NCBI GenBank assembly: GCA_003116875.1
Contig: BCKT01000001.1
Coordinates: forward strand, 2,661,486-2,725,485
From: Takashimella koratensis
Lineage: Eukaryota; Basidiomycota; Tremellomycetes; Trichosporonales; Tetragoniomycetaceae
DNA length: 64,000 nucleotides
Reading direction: 5' to 3'
Each line of letters starts with the position of its first letter. Within the stretch, counting starts at the first letter, position 1. The notes beneath the pieces were generated by a model. It saw only the letters and a program-made list of their open reading frames with translations, was not told the origin of the DNA and ran no database searches. The position numbers and the translations under genes are program-made. Shown here in pieces: positions 25,237 to 35,885 of the stretch.

Positions 25237-27724
25237 ATGTCGCCGCCGCGGATAGCCGCCAAGCGGTTCCCTTACGTCCCACCCCTCTGGATTTCCTACT
25301 GGACCGCCATCTCCACCGCCATCGTGATCTGGGGTGAGCCCTCTCATCTCCTGCTCCGCTGACACCCTGCAGATGCCAACTATTGCTTCTATCGACCACG
25401 GAGTATGCCTGGGGGTGACCTGGCATGGATCTGGGCGCCATACAAGTGAGCCAAGGCTGGATGCCAGCCTGACAGCAAGCTAATATCTCGCAGCATGGTC
25501 CCGTACGCCTCGGTAAGATCACCTCGACGACCAACTTGCTAACCTCCAGGTTGACCTCTTGTACGGATGGCCCGCGCTCGAGGCTAACGACGGCTTTGTC
25601 AACGCACAATGTAAGCAATAGTTCGACCCACACTGACCTTAGCTCTCATGAACATTGTCGAGGCCGCGCTCAACATCTGGTTCCTTTACCTCCGCCATGC
25701 CAAGCAATACCGACCGTATGCGCCGATCGTTGGATTTGCAGGTGCGCTCATGACTGCATCCAAGACGATCCTGTACTTCCTTCAAGGTGAGTCACTATCC
25801 TGCAACGCTGACAGCAGATTACTACGGTGGTTGGAGCACTACTGGCCACAATGACCAGTTCACCTGGTGGACTGCGTTCGCGGCGACCAACGTGAGCTTC
25901 GGTCCGGTCTGAAATGCTGACTTGCCGCAGGGTTGCTGGATCGTATTCCCCCTCATCATCGCCGTCGTTCTCGCAGTTGGCACCTCCCGAGCGCTCTGTG
26001 ACTTTGAGAGAGTCACCACAGTACCATACGCTAACGGCACAAGTGAGCCCCACGCCAAGCTCGACGCGAAACCCGCCACCCCTTTCCCCCACCCCACTCC
26101 CGGCGCGTCTCTTCCCCTCACCTTCCACCCCCGAAATCTCCCCGTCCTCGTCGTCGGCTCCAACCGCGTCGCAGCTACCCGCATCTTCGCTTTGCTGGAA
26201 GCCGACGCCATCGTCACCCTCGCGTCCTCCGACAACCTCGTCGACGAGCTCCAATATCGCGTTGATCAAGGTCAGATTCGATTGTCCCCGACCGATGATC
26301 TCGAGTCGGCCGACTTTCTCGCCCAGTTCTCCCTCGTCTGCGTCACCGATACGCTCACTGGCTCCTCTCGACGCTCTATCGACAGCGCCGAGGCTATCTC
26401 GCGAGCCTGCACCAGACACCACATCCCTGTCAACATCGCCGACCAACCTGCCTTCTCCACTTTCACTTTCCCCTCTACCGCCCGGCTGCCCGGTACCCAT
26501 GGACCCAGCGCTCTCCAAATTGCAGTCACCACCAACGGTCAGGGCTGCCGATTGGCTGGACGCATTCGTCGTGAGATCGTCACTCGCTTGCCTACGACCG
26601 TTGGTGCAGCCGTCGACAACGTTGGCCGGCTCCGCCTTCGCACAAAAGTGGCTTTGTTGGAGGACAACGGCGCACCGCTCAATCAGCCCGTCGATCAGTT
26701 GATCCCAGGGACTGATGTCGACGGCCCATTACGACGCATGCGCTGGGTTCACCAAATGTCCGAGTACTACAGCTACGAGCACCTCGCACGGATGACCGAC
26801 AACGACATGGACCGCGCTCTCGACACTTGGACTGGGTCAGCTCCCCTTCCCCATCACGAGATGTCCGGAAAGGGCAAGATCCTTCTCATTGGCTCGGGAC
26901 CTGGCCACCCTTCCCTCCTCACCGTCGCCGCGCTTCACGCTTTGCGCAACTCGACACTTATCCTCTCCGACAAGCTTGTCCCGTCCGAAATCATCTCCCT
27001 TATCCCCTCGACGACTCAGCTTCACATCGCCAAGAAGTTTCCGGGGAACGCCGAGGGCGCGCAGAACGAGATGATGGAGCTGGCACTGCAGGGAGCGCGC
27101 GAGGGCAAGGTTGTCGTTCGATTGAAGCAAGGCGACCCGTTCGTGTATGGTCGCGGTGGGGAAGAGGTGCTCTACTTCCGACAACATGGGTTTGAACCAG
27201 TCGTCATCCCTGGAATCTCGTCCGCGCTAGCCGGCCCATTAATGCTAGGGATCCCCGTGACTCAACGTGGTGTTGCCGACAGTCTGATCATCTGCACTGG
27301 TGTCGGACGACAAGGCAAGGCCGTTCAGTTACCAGGATACATCAAGTCGCGAACACTGTCGATTCTCATGGGCGTAGCTAGGATTGAGCAGGTCATCGAG
27401 GTGCTCGTCTCAGTGTCCAACGAGGGTCGGGACGGCGCGGCTTACCCACGACACCTGCCCATCGCAATCATCGAGCGCGCGAGCAGCCCTGACCAGCGAG
27501 CACTCCTATCCACCCTCGAGCACGTTCAAGAAGCTCTCGCGAGCATCGACCAGCGCCCGCCGGGCATGATGCTCATCGGCTGGTCAGTGTTGTGCCTCGA
27601 GGGCGCGGGTCAAGTAGACATCCTGGACAATGTGGATGAACGCCAGGTCATTGCCAAGTGGCTGGGTGGGGATCGCTGGAAGGTCCGAGAGAGTCTTCCC
27701 GAAGGGTTTGATCTACCTGTGTAG
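25237..27724 (+). CDS. fusion: EBP/EXPERA-like membrane domain + siroheme synthase
   Basis: Predicted 753-residue protein. Seven exons: 25237-25333, 25373-25445, 25494-25512, 25550-25610, 25643-25786, 25818-25891, 25931-27724. Residues 1-180 are a multi-span membrane domain of a fungal EBP/EXPERA-like family (PRSMPGGDLAWIWAPYN, DLLYGWPALEANDGF, YYGGWSSTGHND, NGCWIVFPLI). After a Pro-rich linker, residues about 224-400 are a Met8-like NAD-binding precorrin-2 dehydrogenase region (LPVLVVGSNRVAATRIFALLE). Residues 467-735 are a Met1-like uroporphyrinogen-III methyltransferase (GSGPGHPSLLT, RLKQGDPFVYGRGGEE, GISSALAGPLMLGIPVTQRG). The last membrane segment and the whole siroheme part share exon 7, and no in-frame ATG lies between them until about 26740. 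Siroheme serves sulfite and nitrite reductases. A membrane-tethered form is an inference. Confidence 0.82.
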
Positions 27725-27802
27725 TATAATCACTGTACCAATATCATACTATCATCACTTCAAACATGTTATACATGCACATACAACCGAAACATCTTCT
27801 CA

Positions 27803-28874
27803 CTAGTACGAGTCGAGACCGGCGAGCTGGCGACCGCGGGCGGTGAGGACGGGCTCTTGAAGAGGTTTGCTCTGGAGGATGGGGTACGTCGCGTGCGTCT
27901 CGGGGACTTCTCGCTTGACGTACCAAAACGAGATCGGGTCGTGCGACGAGTTGAGCTTCTTCTCCCATGCTTCCTTGCGTCGGGCAGCAACGGGCTCGGT
28001 GAGGAGCTTGGCGGGCTTGTAGCAGGTGTAAAAGGCAATACGGTCATTGGTGGACGAAGGGGTGGCACCATAGTGGATGACACGCTGTCGGGTGAGCAAA
28101 ATCTAAGCCTAGACTCACGCTATCCCAAAGCAAGAGGTCACCGGGCTGGGCGCAGACCTTCTCCCACTCGCAGCCTTGGTCGTACAACCACTGAAGCTGC
28201 TCCGGGGTGTGGTTGTGCCTGTCCGACTTGTTCCACCCGCTCTCGGGCTTGTCGTCCTCAAAGACTTCAAAGAGCTCGGCGTAGTACTTGGACGAGCCCT
28301 TGAGGAGCATGAGGCCACCGTCCTCGGGTCCGTTGGGCAACAGGTTGACGATACCCTGGACGCAGTAGAGGTCGGTGACAAGCGGCGACTGGTCGACGTG
28401 CGCCCACGGCTTGAATACTTCGTCTTCAGACGATCGGCTAGCAATTGGGATACTGATGTTGCAGCCGTCTTGCGTTAGCTCTGGTGCTGACTGTACTCAC
28501 CGAAAGAAACGAGGAGCTCCTTGGTACCCCAGATCTGCTCAAACTTCTCGATCAAAGCGGGCTCCTGCCTCATGTCCCACATGAACTGCTCGTGCGCGAC
28601 ACCGTAGTTGTTGGTCAACCCACCCTTCCAGAAGTGGTGCAGCTTCTCCTTTTCCCGAGTCGACGGGTCGTCGCGTTTGAACCCCTGACCCCAACCCTCG
28701 ACCCAATCGTAAACACGGCTCGCATAGTCGGCTGCCTTGTCCTGGGGGATAACACCGGGGACGACGACCCAGCCTGGATATGATCAGCGAGTGGCGAATG
28801 GATTACTCACCTTCAGTTCGGAGGGTGTTGAGCCACTCGGGCTTGGTCTCGGTCTCTGGGACAGCGATGGGCAT
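27803..28874 (-). CDS. phytanoyl-CoA dioxygenase (PhyH)-like Fe(II)/2OG oxygenase
   Basis: Non-haem iron oxygenase. It starts MPIAVPETETKPEWLNTLRTEG at 28874 and ends RGRQLAGLDSY. Metal ligands are visible as HxD in PWAHVDQSPL and the distal His in RVIHYGATPS, with VNLLPNGPEDGGLMLLKGS between them as in fungal PhyH-like proteins. The N-terminal segment GWVVVPGVIP is typical. No peroxisomal targeting tail is present. The gene is convergent with the siroheme fusion (78-nt gap). Substrate is unknown. Confidence 0.84.
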
Positions 28875-29273
28875 AGTGAAAGCGGTAATGGGTGTGGTAG
28901 GTGCAGGTGATCACTGACTATACGCGGATCGACAGCAACTCACCCGGTATATATAGACTACAACAGCATACACACCAAGCGAATCTACGGGTTCTCTCGT
29001 CCGACAACTCACCCACCCGGCCGGAGTCTCGACCGAGCTGACTAGCTGCTGCCACCCCAGATACGTCGGCCTTACTCTGCGGGCAAAACACGTGGGTTTC
29101 GTTCGAGAAAGTGTGCTGCGCAGTGAAACCGTCTGGGACGCCCTGGAGTAAGTTCTCGCTACTTGCAGAAGTCCAAGGCGTCGTAAGCCGCAACATAAGC
29201 GAGGCGGCCCGGCGCTTTGTCGATTTTTCGTCGCCCGAGCTGCTGTCTACCCACTCCACCAACACTAACCACC
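28875..29273. other. divergent promoter, PhyH-like / MFS
   Basis: Shared upstream region. TATATATAG at about 28950 suits the minus-strand dioxygenase. No gene was seen. Confidence 0.35.
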
Positions 29274-30840
29274 ATGTCTGAAACCATCGAGCTCGCCGCA
29301 TTGCAACGCGAGCCTTCCACATCGGTGGAGGCTGCGACGCCCTCTGCCGACTCTTCCGATCCCACCGCGTTCATCCCTGCCCTCCCGCCTGTCGACAGAG
29401 GACGCGACGCATGGCTTTTCCTCATCTCCGCTACCACGGTAGAGACTATCGTATGGGGATTCCCATTCTCTATCGGTATTCTTCACGCGTACTGGAGCAC
29501 AGAAATGTTCCCGGGTCAAGAGAGCGCGTTGACCCTTGCGGCCACGTTACAGACCGGGTTGATGTACATAGGAGCAGCTATGCTGGGACCGTGAGTCAAG
29601 ATGTGAATTGCGCTGACCGATAGAGTCTTCACTGCGTTTCCGCGACTCCAGAAAACGCTGCAGGTGATCGGGCTCGTCGTCGCGACGAGTAGCTTGATCG
29701 GAGCCGCCTTTGCTACAGAGGTGGGCTTGATGTCACAATCGTCGCTGACCCCAGGCATGGCACCTGGTCATTTCTCTTGGCTGCTTCTACCCCTTCGCAG
29801 GAGGTGAGTCCTTCGCACTACAGCGCTGATACCTAGCGCTGTACATGCCTTGTGCAACACTCCTCTTCCAATGGTTCATGGCTCGTCGCGGACTGGCAAC
29901 TGGGATCATGTACGCCGGGACTGGCGCGGGAGGCACTGTCTTCCCCTTCATCGTTAGCGCACTTCTCTCGCGATTCGGGTACAAGGCAACCATGATCTCC
30001 CTCGGCGTCGGATTCATTACACTCAACTCCCTCGCGCTTTCCTTCATCAAGCCGCGTATCCCAATCACCGCGCGTTCAGGCCTCGAGGATGGCGCAAGGA
30101 GGAGACAGACGATGGATTGGTCGTTTCTTCGTAGAAAGACGATGATGATTGGGTTCATCGTCATCCTCATGACCAGCTTTGGAAACTTTGTGCCGAGCTT
30201 GTGGATCCCGTGTAAGTTCGATCTGCGGTCTCTTCGCTTACATACGCAGCCTGGGCAACCGATGTCCACGCGACCAAGCCCGACGGTACCGCCTTGGTCG
30301 CGTTGATGAACGCCGCATCTGTCCCAGGCAACGCCCTGACCGGCTTCCTCTCCGACCGCGTTCCTGTACAGACTGCCATCCTCGTCTCGTGCGCCATCGC
30401 CGCGCTGTCATGTCTCCTCCTCTGGGGATTCGGGACCAACGATTCCCTCCTCGTAGCGTTCTCCCTCGCTTGGGGTGTTTCGGGTCTCAGCTTTGTCGGA
30501 CTGTGGAGTAAGATGATCTCGATCATCTGCAGGGATGACCCTACTGCTCCAGCACTCGTCTTCTCCATTTTTGCCACCCTGAAAGGGATCGGAAACATGA
30601 CTTCTGGTAGGTTCGCCCTCGAGAGCTCGCGCTAATCACAGGACCCATCTCTTCCTCTCTGCTCAACCTCAACCTCTTGCAAGGAGCAGCTGGTGCCTAC
30701 GGTATCAACAATTACGTAAGGTATTGCTAGCTCCCTAGCTGACCCCAGGGCGTGCTCCTCATTTACACCGGCGTCGTAATGGCCCTTGGCGGTGTATCAG
30801 GCATCTTCTTTGCCGAGAAAAAACAGGTCTCGACTTGAAC
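29274..30840 (+). CDS. MFS transporter, monocarboxylate-like
   Basis: Twelve-span carrier starting MSETIELAALQREPSTSVE with a stop at 30838-30840 and about eight exons. The first membrane span follows PVDRGRDAWLFLISATTVETIVWGFPFS. Other segments are QWFMARRGLATGIMYAGTGAGGTVFPFI, GNALTGFLSDRVPVQ and WSKMISIICRDD. The glycine-rich span with RRGLATGIMYAGTGAGG is the mark of MCT/MCH-type fungal MFS proteins. It is only moderately similar to the MFS at 22553 by eye. Substrate unknown. Confidence 0.85.
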
Positions 30841-31038
30841 GTGATCAGTACAAACATATACGCATACAATATAACCTCAAGCGGTACTGTACCTCCTTCA
30901 TCTGCATCGAAAATGTACACTGGAATGTCTCACATGTTCAAGATCCATAGCAATACGTCTTCCGTTTCAGTGACACGTTCTGTTACCATAGGGATATGCA
31001 AAAGGCAAAGATTGGGATTCACTGTATCGAACCAACCA

Positions 31039-32177
31039 CTACTCTTGCACATGCAGGGCTCTGACAAGACCATAGGCAGCACCGGCCGCTATCGCCCCGA
31101 CAATCATGGTACTAATAGCTCCGTAAAGATATCCACCGAGCCCACCTCGAGCCCCGCTGTTGGCGTTAGCGTGTCGCACTACCTAATTCACATCCGCTGG
31201 CAGCTCACGTAAAGTAGGTCTTGACTCCTCCAAAGACGAAGAGTACGGCGGCGGTCAACGATGACGAAATGATCAAACCACGGGTGGTTGAGATGTTGGC
31301 CATGTATGGGATCAACGGGATCAAGCCTCCGCAAAAGTATGACAAACCGATCGTCAATGCTGATATCCAAAGTCTTGCTCGAGGGACCTCCTCTGCCCAG
31401 TGTTAACATCGTTGGGATCGTCACCACACTCACCCATTCCCAAACCGAGCTTGAGTATCAACGCCGTCAGACCCTTGTCGCCTTTGGTGACACTGCCGTC
31501 GCTAACCGAGGACTCGAATGGCCGCAGGTCTCCGATGACAAGTCGAGATACTTGTTCCCGGACCCCAAATGGCCCCAAAATGCCGTGTACCTCCCTGGCA
31601 ATTTCCCCATCACACGATCGGTGTATTCGAGCGACCAGCTGGGCTTTGAGGTAGTGATAGTGATCAAGCTCGGCTCGCGACGCCACTGTCTATCAGCGGC
31701 GGCAATATTGTGACCTACAGTATCCTCCAAGACCCATCGAGATCGCACCGGCAAAGAGTTCCGCCAGTCCACCAGTGACTACGAGGCGAGACGAGCCGAT
31801 GGATGACAATCCCGCTGTCAATGCAAAGGGAACCGTCAATCCATCCGACAGACCGATAATTCTGCAGGGGTGAGCATGAGCCCATGAGTCGTATTTCAGC
31901 TCACTTACATATCCCGGACAACCTCGGGACTGACGAGGTGTCGGTCGTCCTTTCCCTTGAGGTTTTTGCAGCACTGGGTCTCTGGCTGACTAGCGGCGGC
32001 GCATTTCTCGGCAAGGGGTCCCGAGATACCCAAAATCGCGTCCAGCTGGCGATCGCGCGCGGTGCTGGAGTCTGACGCGTCTTCGAGCTCCCAAATTCGC
32101 CCGACACCCCTCGTGGCTGCTCGACGGGGCAGAGGAATGCTCGTTGTTATAGTGGTGGTGCTTGACGTTGGCTCCAT
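31039..32177 (-). CDS. CCC1/VIT1-family vacuolar iron/manganese transporter
   Basis: Vacuolar metal importer family. It starts MEPTSSTTTITTSIP at 32177 and stops at 31039 after GLVRALHVQE. The diagnostic first membrane segment IIGLSDGLTVPFALTAGLSS and the following GGLAELFAGAISMGLGGYLASRAELDHY are intact. Then comes a cytosolic segment rich in acidic and basic residues that in VIT1 proteins binds metal. C-terminal spans include GLIPLIPYM and GGLGGYLYGAISTMIVGAIAAGAAYG. Four or five short introns. An earlier in-frame ATG at 32330 gives a poor extension, so 32177 is preferred. It probably protects against iron or manganese excess. Confidence 0.87.
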
Positions 32178-32642
32178 TCTGATGGAGACTTGGAAGGAAG
32201 GGATAATCTCGCAGGACTTCCCATATATGTCACTTCGATGTAGCCATCGGCGCCACAAGCTGCGCTTATGTGATGACCATTGGGTCAATTCTGATTGGTC
32301 GGCACAATTAGAATGTTGCCGCATGATCAAACGCCAGATCTTGCTTGCTCTGATGTCATGATGTCAGCAAAGTGCATTGCTCGATCCTGATCTGTGCACT
32401 CTCCAGATCTGTGGAATGGATCGGGAAAAAGCGTGGTGGAGCGGAAACCTGATCCGCGCAAGCGGAAAGTTCGCCGGTGATTGGAATCATGGGAGTGCAT
32501 CGACATCTCGGACGGAATGTAAGTCTATTGTGATCGAACTGATGTTTGGAATGGCCTCAAAGATTCTCCAGGGTGGTTTCTGTTTCCGTGGCCGTCTGCA
32601 AGTCCCAAGGATGCCGAGTTCACTGAGTCGAACATCATGCGA
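32178..32642. other. spacer between CCC1-like and RTA1-like genes
   Basis: Upstream region of the CCC1-like gene. CCAAT-type and CGGAAA-type fragments are scattered in it (e.g. GAGCGGAAAC near 32440 and AGCGGAAAG near 32462). No coding exon recognised. Confidence 0.3.
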
Positions 32643-33753
32643 CTATGCTTTCCAGTCTGACGGGTCAGACTGGTAGTGCAAGTTGATCATTGGCAACCCA
32701 TCTGTTGGCCCGGTCAAGCTCCCAATGTACCTCGGCGGCCAGATAAAAGCCCACACCACAATCGCCAGGAAGAGTGGGAGTGTATCGAATAGATAGTATG
32801 CCCACTCGTGGGTTCGAAGATACCTTTCAGCAAGTCAGTGACTTGAGAGAAGTACACGTACCCGCTGTAACCTTGCGCGAATTCGATCACCCGGAAGATG
32901 CATCGAACCTTGGCGTTAACACCGTACGTCATGTGGACGTACCATAATCCCAATACATGTCCAACACAGGGCCCAGTATAGTTTGTGCCAATCCTCGCCG
33001 CTACGTGCCGACGACTCCCACTGACCGGAACGACGGCTGCGGGGTTCTCTCAATTTCGTTACCTGACGGAAGAAGGAAACCACTCACAGCTTTTTGCCGA
33101 ACACAAGTAGTAAGAGGGCGTAAAGTCCAAATGAGACACATTGAACACCTAGCCCGGCGACGGTGACCTACTCGATCAGAAGAGCCTTAAACATTACTTA
33201 CATAAGTTCCGATCGATGCCATCAACGAATTTTGTGCGGCGGTCAGTCCGCTACCACCAGACTGGACGAAGAAAGTAGTGATGTCGGATATCAGGAAGAT
33301 GCGAGCCACCAGGCGTGGTCGGAGGAACATGCAGTCTTCGGCCTCGATGGACTCGGCGAGTCGAGGGAGGATGTAGTAGTCAACAGCGAGGAAGGCGCAA
33401 AGCGATAGCAACGTGAACTGGAAGTGTGAGCGAGGTATAAGAGATCACGTACAAATGTAGTCGCCATATAAATGTGAAGAGAGTCGGGCTGGTTTGTCAT
33501 TGGGATACGAGCGCCGAAGCCAATCGCCATGGCGGTGGTAACGATGCAGAGCCATAACATGTAACGATGTTGATGAGTCTTGAAGAATGCTAACATGAGC
33601 TGCTAGACGTAGATCAGACACTCACCGATCCAAAAGACTATTGCGAGGATGCCATAGAGGACGAGGGCGAGGCAGCTCAAAGCGAGCGTGGGGACGTATC
33701 CAGTTCTGTCGAGTCAGCGCAGCAATGTCGAACACCTACAGAAGACGGGTCAT
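32643..33753 (-). CDS. RTA1-like seven-span membrane protein, copy 1
   Basis: Member of the fungal RTA1 family (lipid-translocating exporter/7-aminocholesterol resistance), in the plasma or internal membrane. It starts MTRLLTGYVPTLALSC at 33753 across an intron and ends NLHYQSDPSDWKA. The family core is visible: RYMLWLCIVTTAMAIGFGAR, DYYILPRLAESIEAEDCMFLRPR, IFLISDITTFFVQSGGSG, EWAYYLFDTLPLFLAIVVWAFIWPPRYIG. Five or six short introns sit at positions equivalent to copies 2 and 3. It is the first of three tandem paralogs. It has two abutting CGG-N7-CGG repeats about 106 nt upstream of its start. Confidence 0.87.
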
Positions 33754-34430
33754 GGTGAAGGGGATACTTGATACAGTGGGTTGTTGTTTGCTCATAGGAA
33801 GCCACAGTTGCGTATTTATACCCCAGGGGCTACCGGCGGCTCCTGCCACAGAAAGGTGCGGAAATCTGCGGAAATCTGCGGGATGCATTGACGGGTTTCC
33901 CGGGTCCGGCGGATGGATTCGGACCTGTATTTCACACCCTCAGTTGTTATCAGACCTTTTGCACAGCGGTGCGTCGCCCAGCGAGCAGCTAGGCAGTGCA
34001 GCAGGAAGGGGGGCGGTGCATAGCACCTCTGTGGGAAGGCAGGAAGCCAGGCACTGATCTGCCAAGAGTGCGATACAGACAGGACGATAGCTGTAAATCG
34101 GCAACTGCGAGACGATTGTGTTTCAACTGCTGTACTCGATCTCAGCTGGGAATGCTCAATAACACGAGAGACGTATCCCGGTTTGCTCGCTTACATTCGA
34201 CTTGAATCTCGACAACTTTTTACGTTGCTCAAACGTACTGGGAAAGTCTCACATCTCCATTTGAACTGCTGTCCGGAAGAGTTTGATTCACATAATAACA
34301 TTTCATAGGGTTTATCTAGTTGCTTGCACAGTCGCGTCGATCCCATCTACATGATCTTGCCTCTAGCCATCGTTCATATGTTTCTCAAATCTTTCACCAT
34401 CACAGTCAGTCTTATCGCTACGCCCGGCAG
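33754..34430. promoter_or_regulatory. promoter of RTA1-like copy 1
   Basis: Carries the shared element at 33859-33904: CGGAAATCTGCGG twice, overlapping by one CGG, then GGGTTTCCCGGG. A TATTTATA box lies near 33813. The left half is upstream of copy 1; the right part is the 3' side of copy 2. No gene was seen. Confidence 0.5.
33859..33904. promoter_or_regulatory. shared CGG-N7-CGG element, RTA1 copy 1
   Basis: CGGAAATCTGCGGAAATCTG followed by CGGG (33859-33882) is a direct repeat of CGG triplets spaced by seven bases, followed by the palindrome-like GGGTTTCCCGGG (33893-33904). Both parts recur upstream of copies 2 and 3. Confidence 0.6.
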
Positions 34431-35537
34431 TTATGCCTTGTACTCGACATTGGAGACAGAAGTCATGGGAACATCAGAGCCGTTGACGTGACGGATCAAT
34501 GTGTCCAGGTTGCCGATGTAACGAGGAGGCCAGATGAAAGCCCAAACGAGGATGGCGAGGAAGAGCGGAAGTGTATCGAAGGTGTAGTACGCCCACTCGT
34601 GGGTGCGGAGGTAGCCGCTGTACCCCTGGGCGAACTCAATGACTCGGAAGATGCAGCGGATCTGGCAGTGTCAGCTTCTACCGTCACACTTGACAACTCA
34701 CCATGATACCGACGCAGGTCCAGCAAAGAGCGTAGTATAACCTGTGCCAATTCTCCCCACTGCGAGTCGACGACTCCCAGCGTCCAGAGCGGCGGCTGTG
34801 AATGTTAGCACATGATCTTAACTAGACTTACAGCTTGTAGGCGAAAATGATGAGCAAAATGGTGTAGATACCAAACGACACACACTGCACCGTCAAACCG
34901 ATCAAAGCGATCTGTCGCAGTCAGCATGAGTTTGGAAGGATAATGCTTACAGTGTTACCGAGCTTTTGCATGTTCGTGTCATGGCTCGCGGTGAGACCAC
35001 CACCTGCCGATTGGAGGAAGAAAGTGAAGCCGTCAGAGCTGAGGAAGATTCGCCCAATGATTCGGGGTCGGAGGAAGAGGCAGTCCTGGGCGTCGAGAGA
35101 CTCTGCGAGGCGGGGCAAGATGTAGTAGTCCGCGGCGAGGAACGCGCATGGCGAAAGGAGGGTGAGCTATAGGGTTTGGTCAGTGGAGATAGCCAGGAAG
35201 ACGACGGCATGGACTCACTAGCGTCGTCGCGATGTAAATACTGATCGAGTCAGGCGAGTTGGTAAAGGGGATTCGAGCGCCGAAACCCGCGGCCATTGTC
35301 GTGGTGCCGATGCACAACCATAGCATGTACTTGTGTCTGATGGTCCTGAAATATGCTAGGTAGGGTAAGTGACGAGACCATCAGTACGACGCACCAATCC
35401 AAAAGACGAGGGCAAGCAGCCCGTAGAGGACAACTGCCGTGTAGCTAAGCGCCACAAGCGGGACATAGCCGGTCCTGAAGTCAGCAACGCGTTGTCGGAC
35501 CGTCAACTCACAAGAGTCGAGTAGTTGTAGTGCTCAT
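34431..35537 (-). CDS. RTA1-like seven-span membrane protein, copy 2
   Basis: Paralog of the neighbouring RTA1-like genes. It starts MSTTTTRLLTGYVPLVAL at 35537 and ends HVNGSDVPMTSVSNVEYKA with TAA at 34431-34433. It retains the RTA1 landmarks KYMLWLCIGTTTMAAGFGAR, DYYILPRLAESLDAQDCLFLRPR, IFLSSDGFTFFLQSAGGG and EWAYYTFDTLPLFLAILVWAFIWPPRYIG. The C-terminal tails of the three copies diverge completely, while membrane spans are conserved. It is followed downstream by copy 1 and preceded by the first of two paralogous transcription factors, with which it forms a repeated two-gene unit. Confidence 0.87.
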
Positions 35538-35885
35538 GATGAGTGAGAGTAGAGGAAGGCGAGCTGCGTGTTGGATTGTCTGATCTGGATGCATGGGAAA
35601 GGGGACGCTCTTATATACATAGCGAGAGCCGCCAAGCCCTGTCTCTTCCAACCAAGAATCACTCCGAAACGCGCTCCGTTGATCAACACGGGGGCCGTAG
35701 ATTTCCGTCGGGGTTTTCGGAGCCTCCGAAGGGTTTCCCGGACGCCGCAGTCCACCGCAACGGATTGTCCCACACCTAGAGGCTTAGCCCAACAGTTGGT
35801 GTACAAAACATACATGCTGTGCACGAAGCTGTGTTTTAAAGAGGCGTGCAAATGGGGGGAGTTACAGCGGTGTCTTGTCTAATAT
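35538..35885. other. spacer between RTA1 copy 2 and Zn2Cys6 gene
   Basis: Promoter of RTA1 copy 2 with a TTATATACA box near 35610 and the shared element at 35695-35741. No gene in it. Confidence 0.4.
35695..35741. promoter_or_regulatory. shared CGG-N7-CGG element, RTA1 copy 2
   Basis: CCGTAGATTTCCG (35695-35707) is the reverse complement of CGGAAATCTACGG, one base off the element of copy 1. A perfect dyad TTCGGAGCCTCCGAA (35716-35730) and GGGTTTCCCGG (35731-35741) follow. Confidence 0.6.

Noticed and set aside
25748..26518. 256-codon minus-strand frame over the fusion junction
   Set aside because: Gly/Glu/Ser-rich translation without domain; it overlaps the supported fusion gene.
25922..27724. 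Stand-alone siroheme synthase starting at 25922
   Set aside because: The codon there is TTG inside an intron, and the preceding exons splice in frame at 25931. The first in-frame ATG afterwards lies past the NAD-binding fold.
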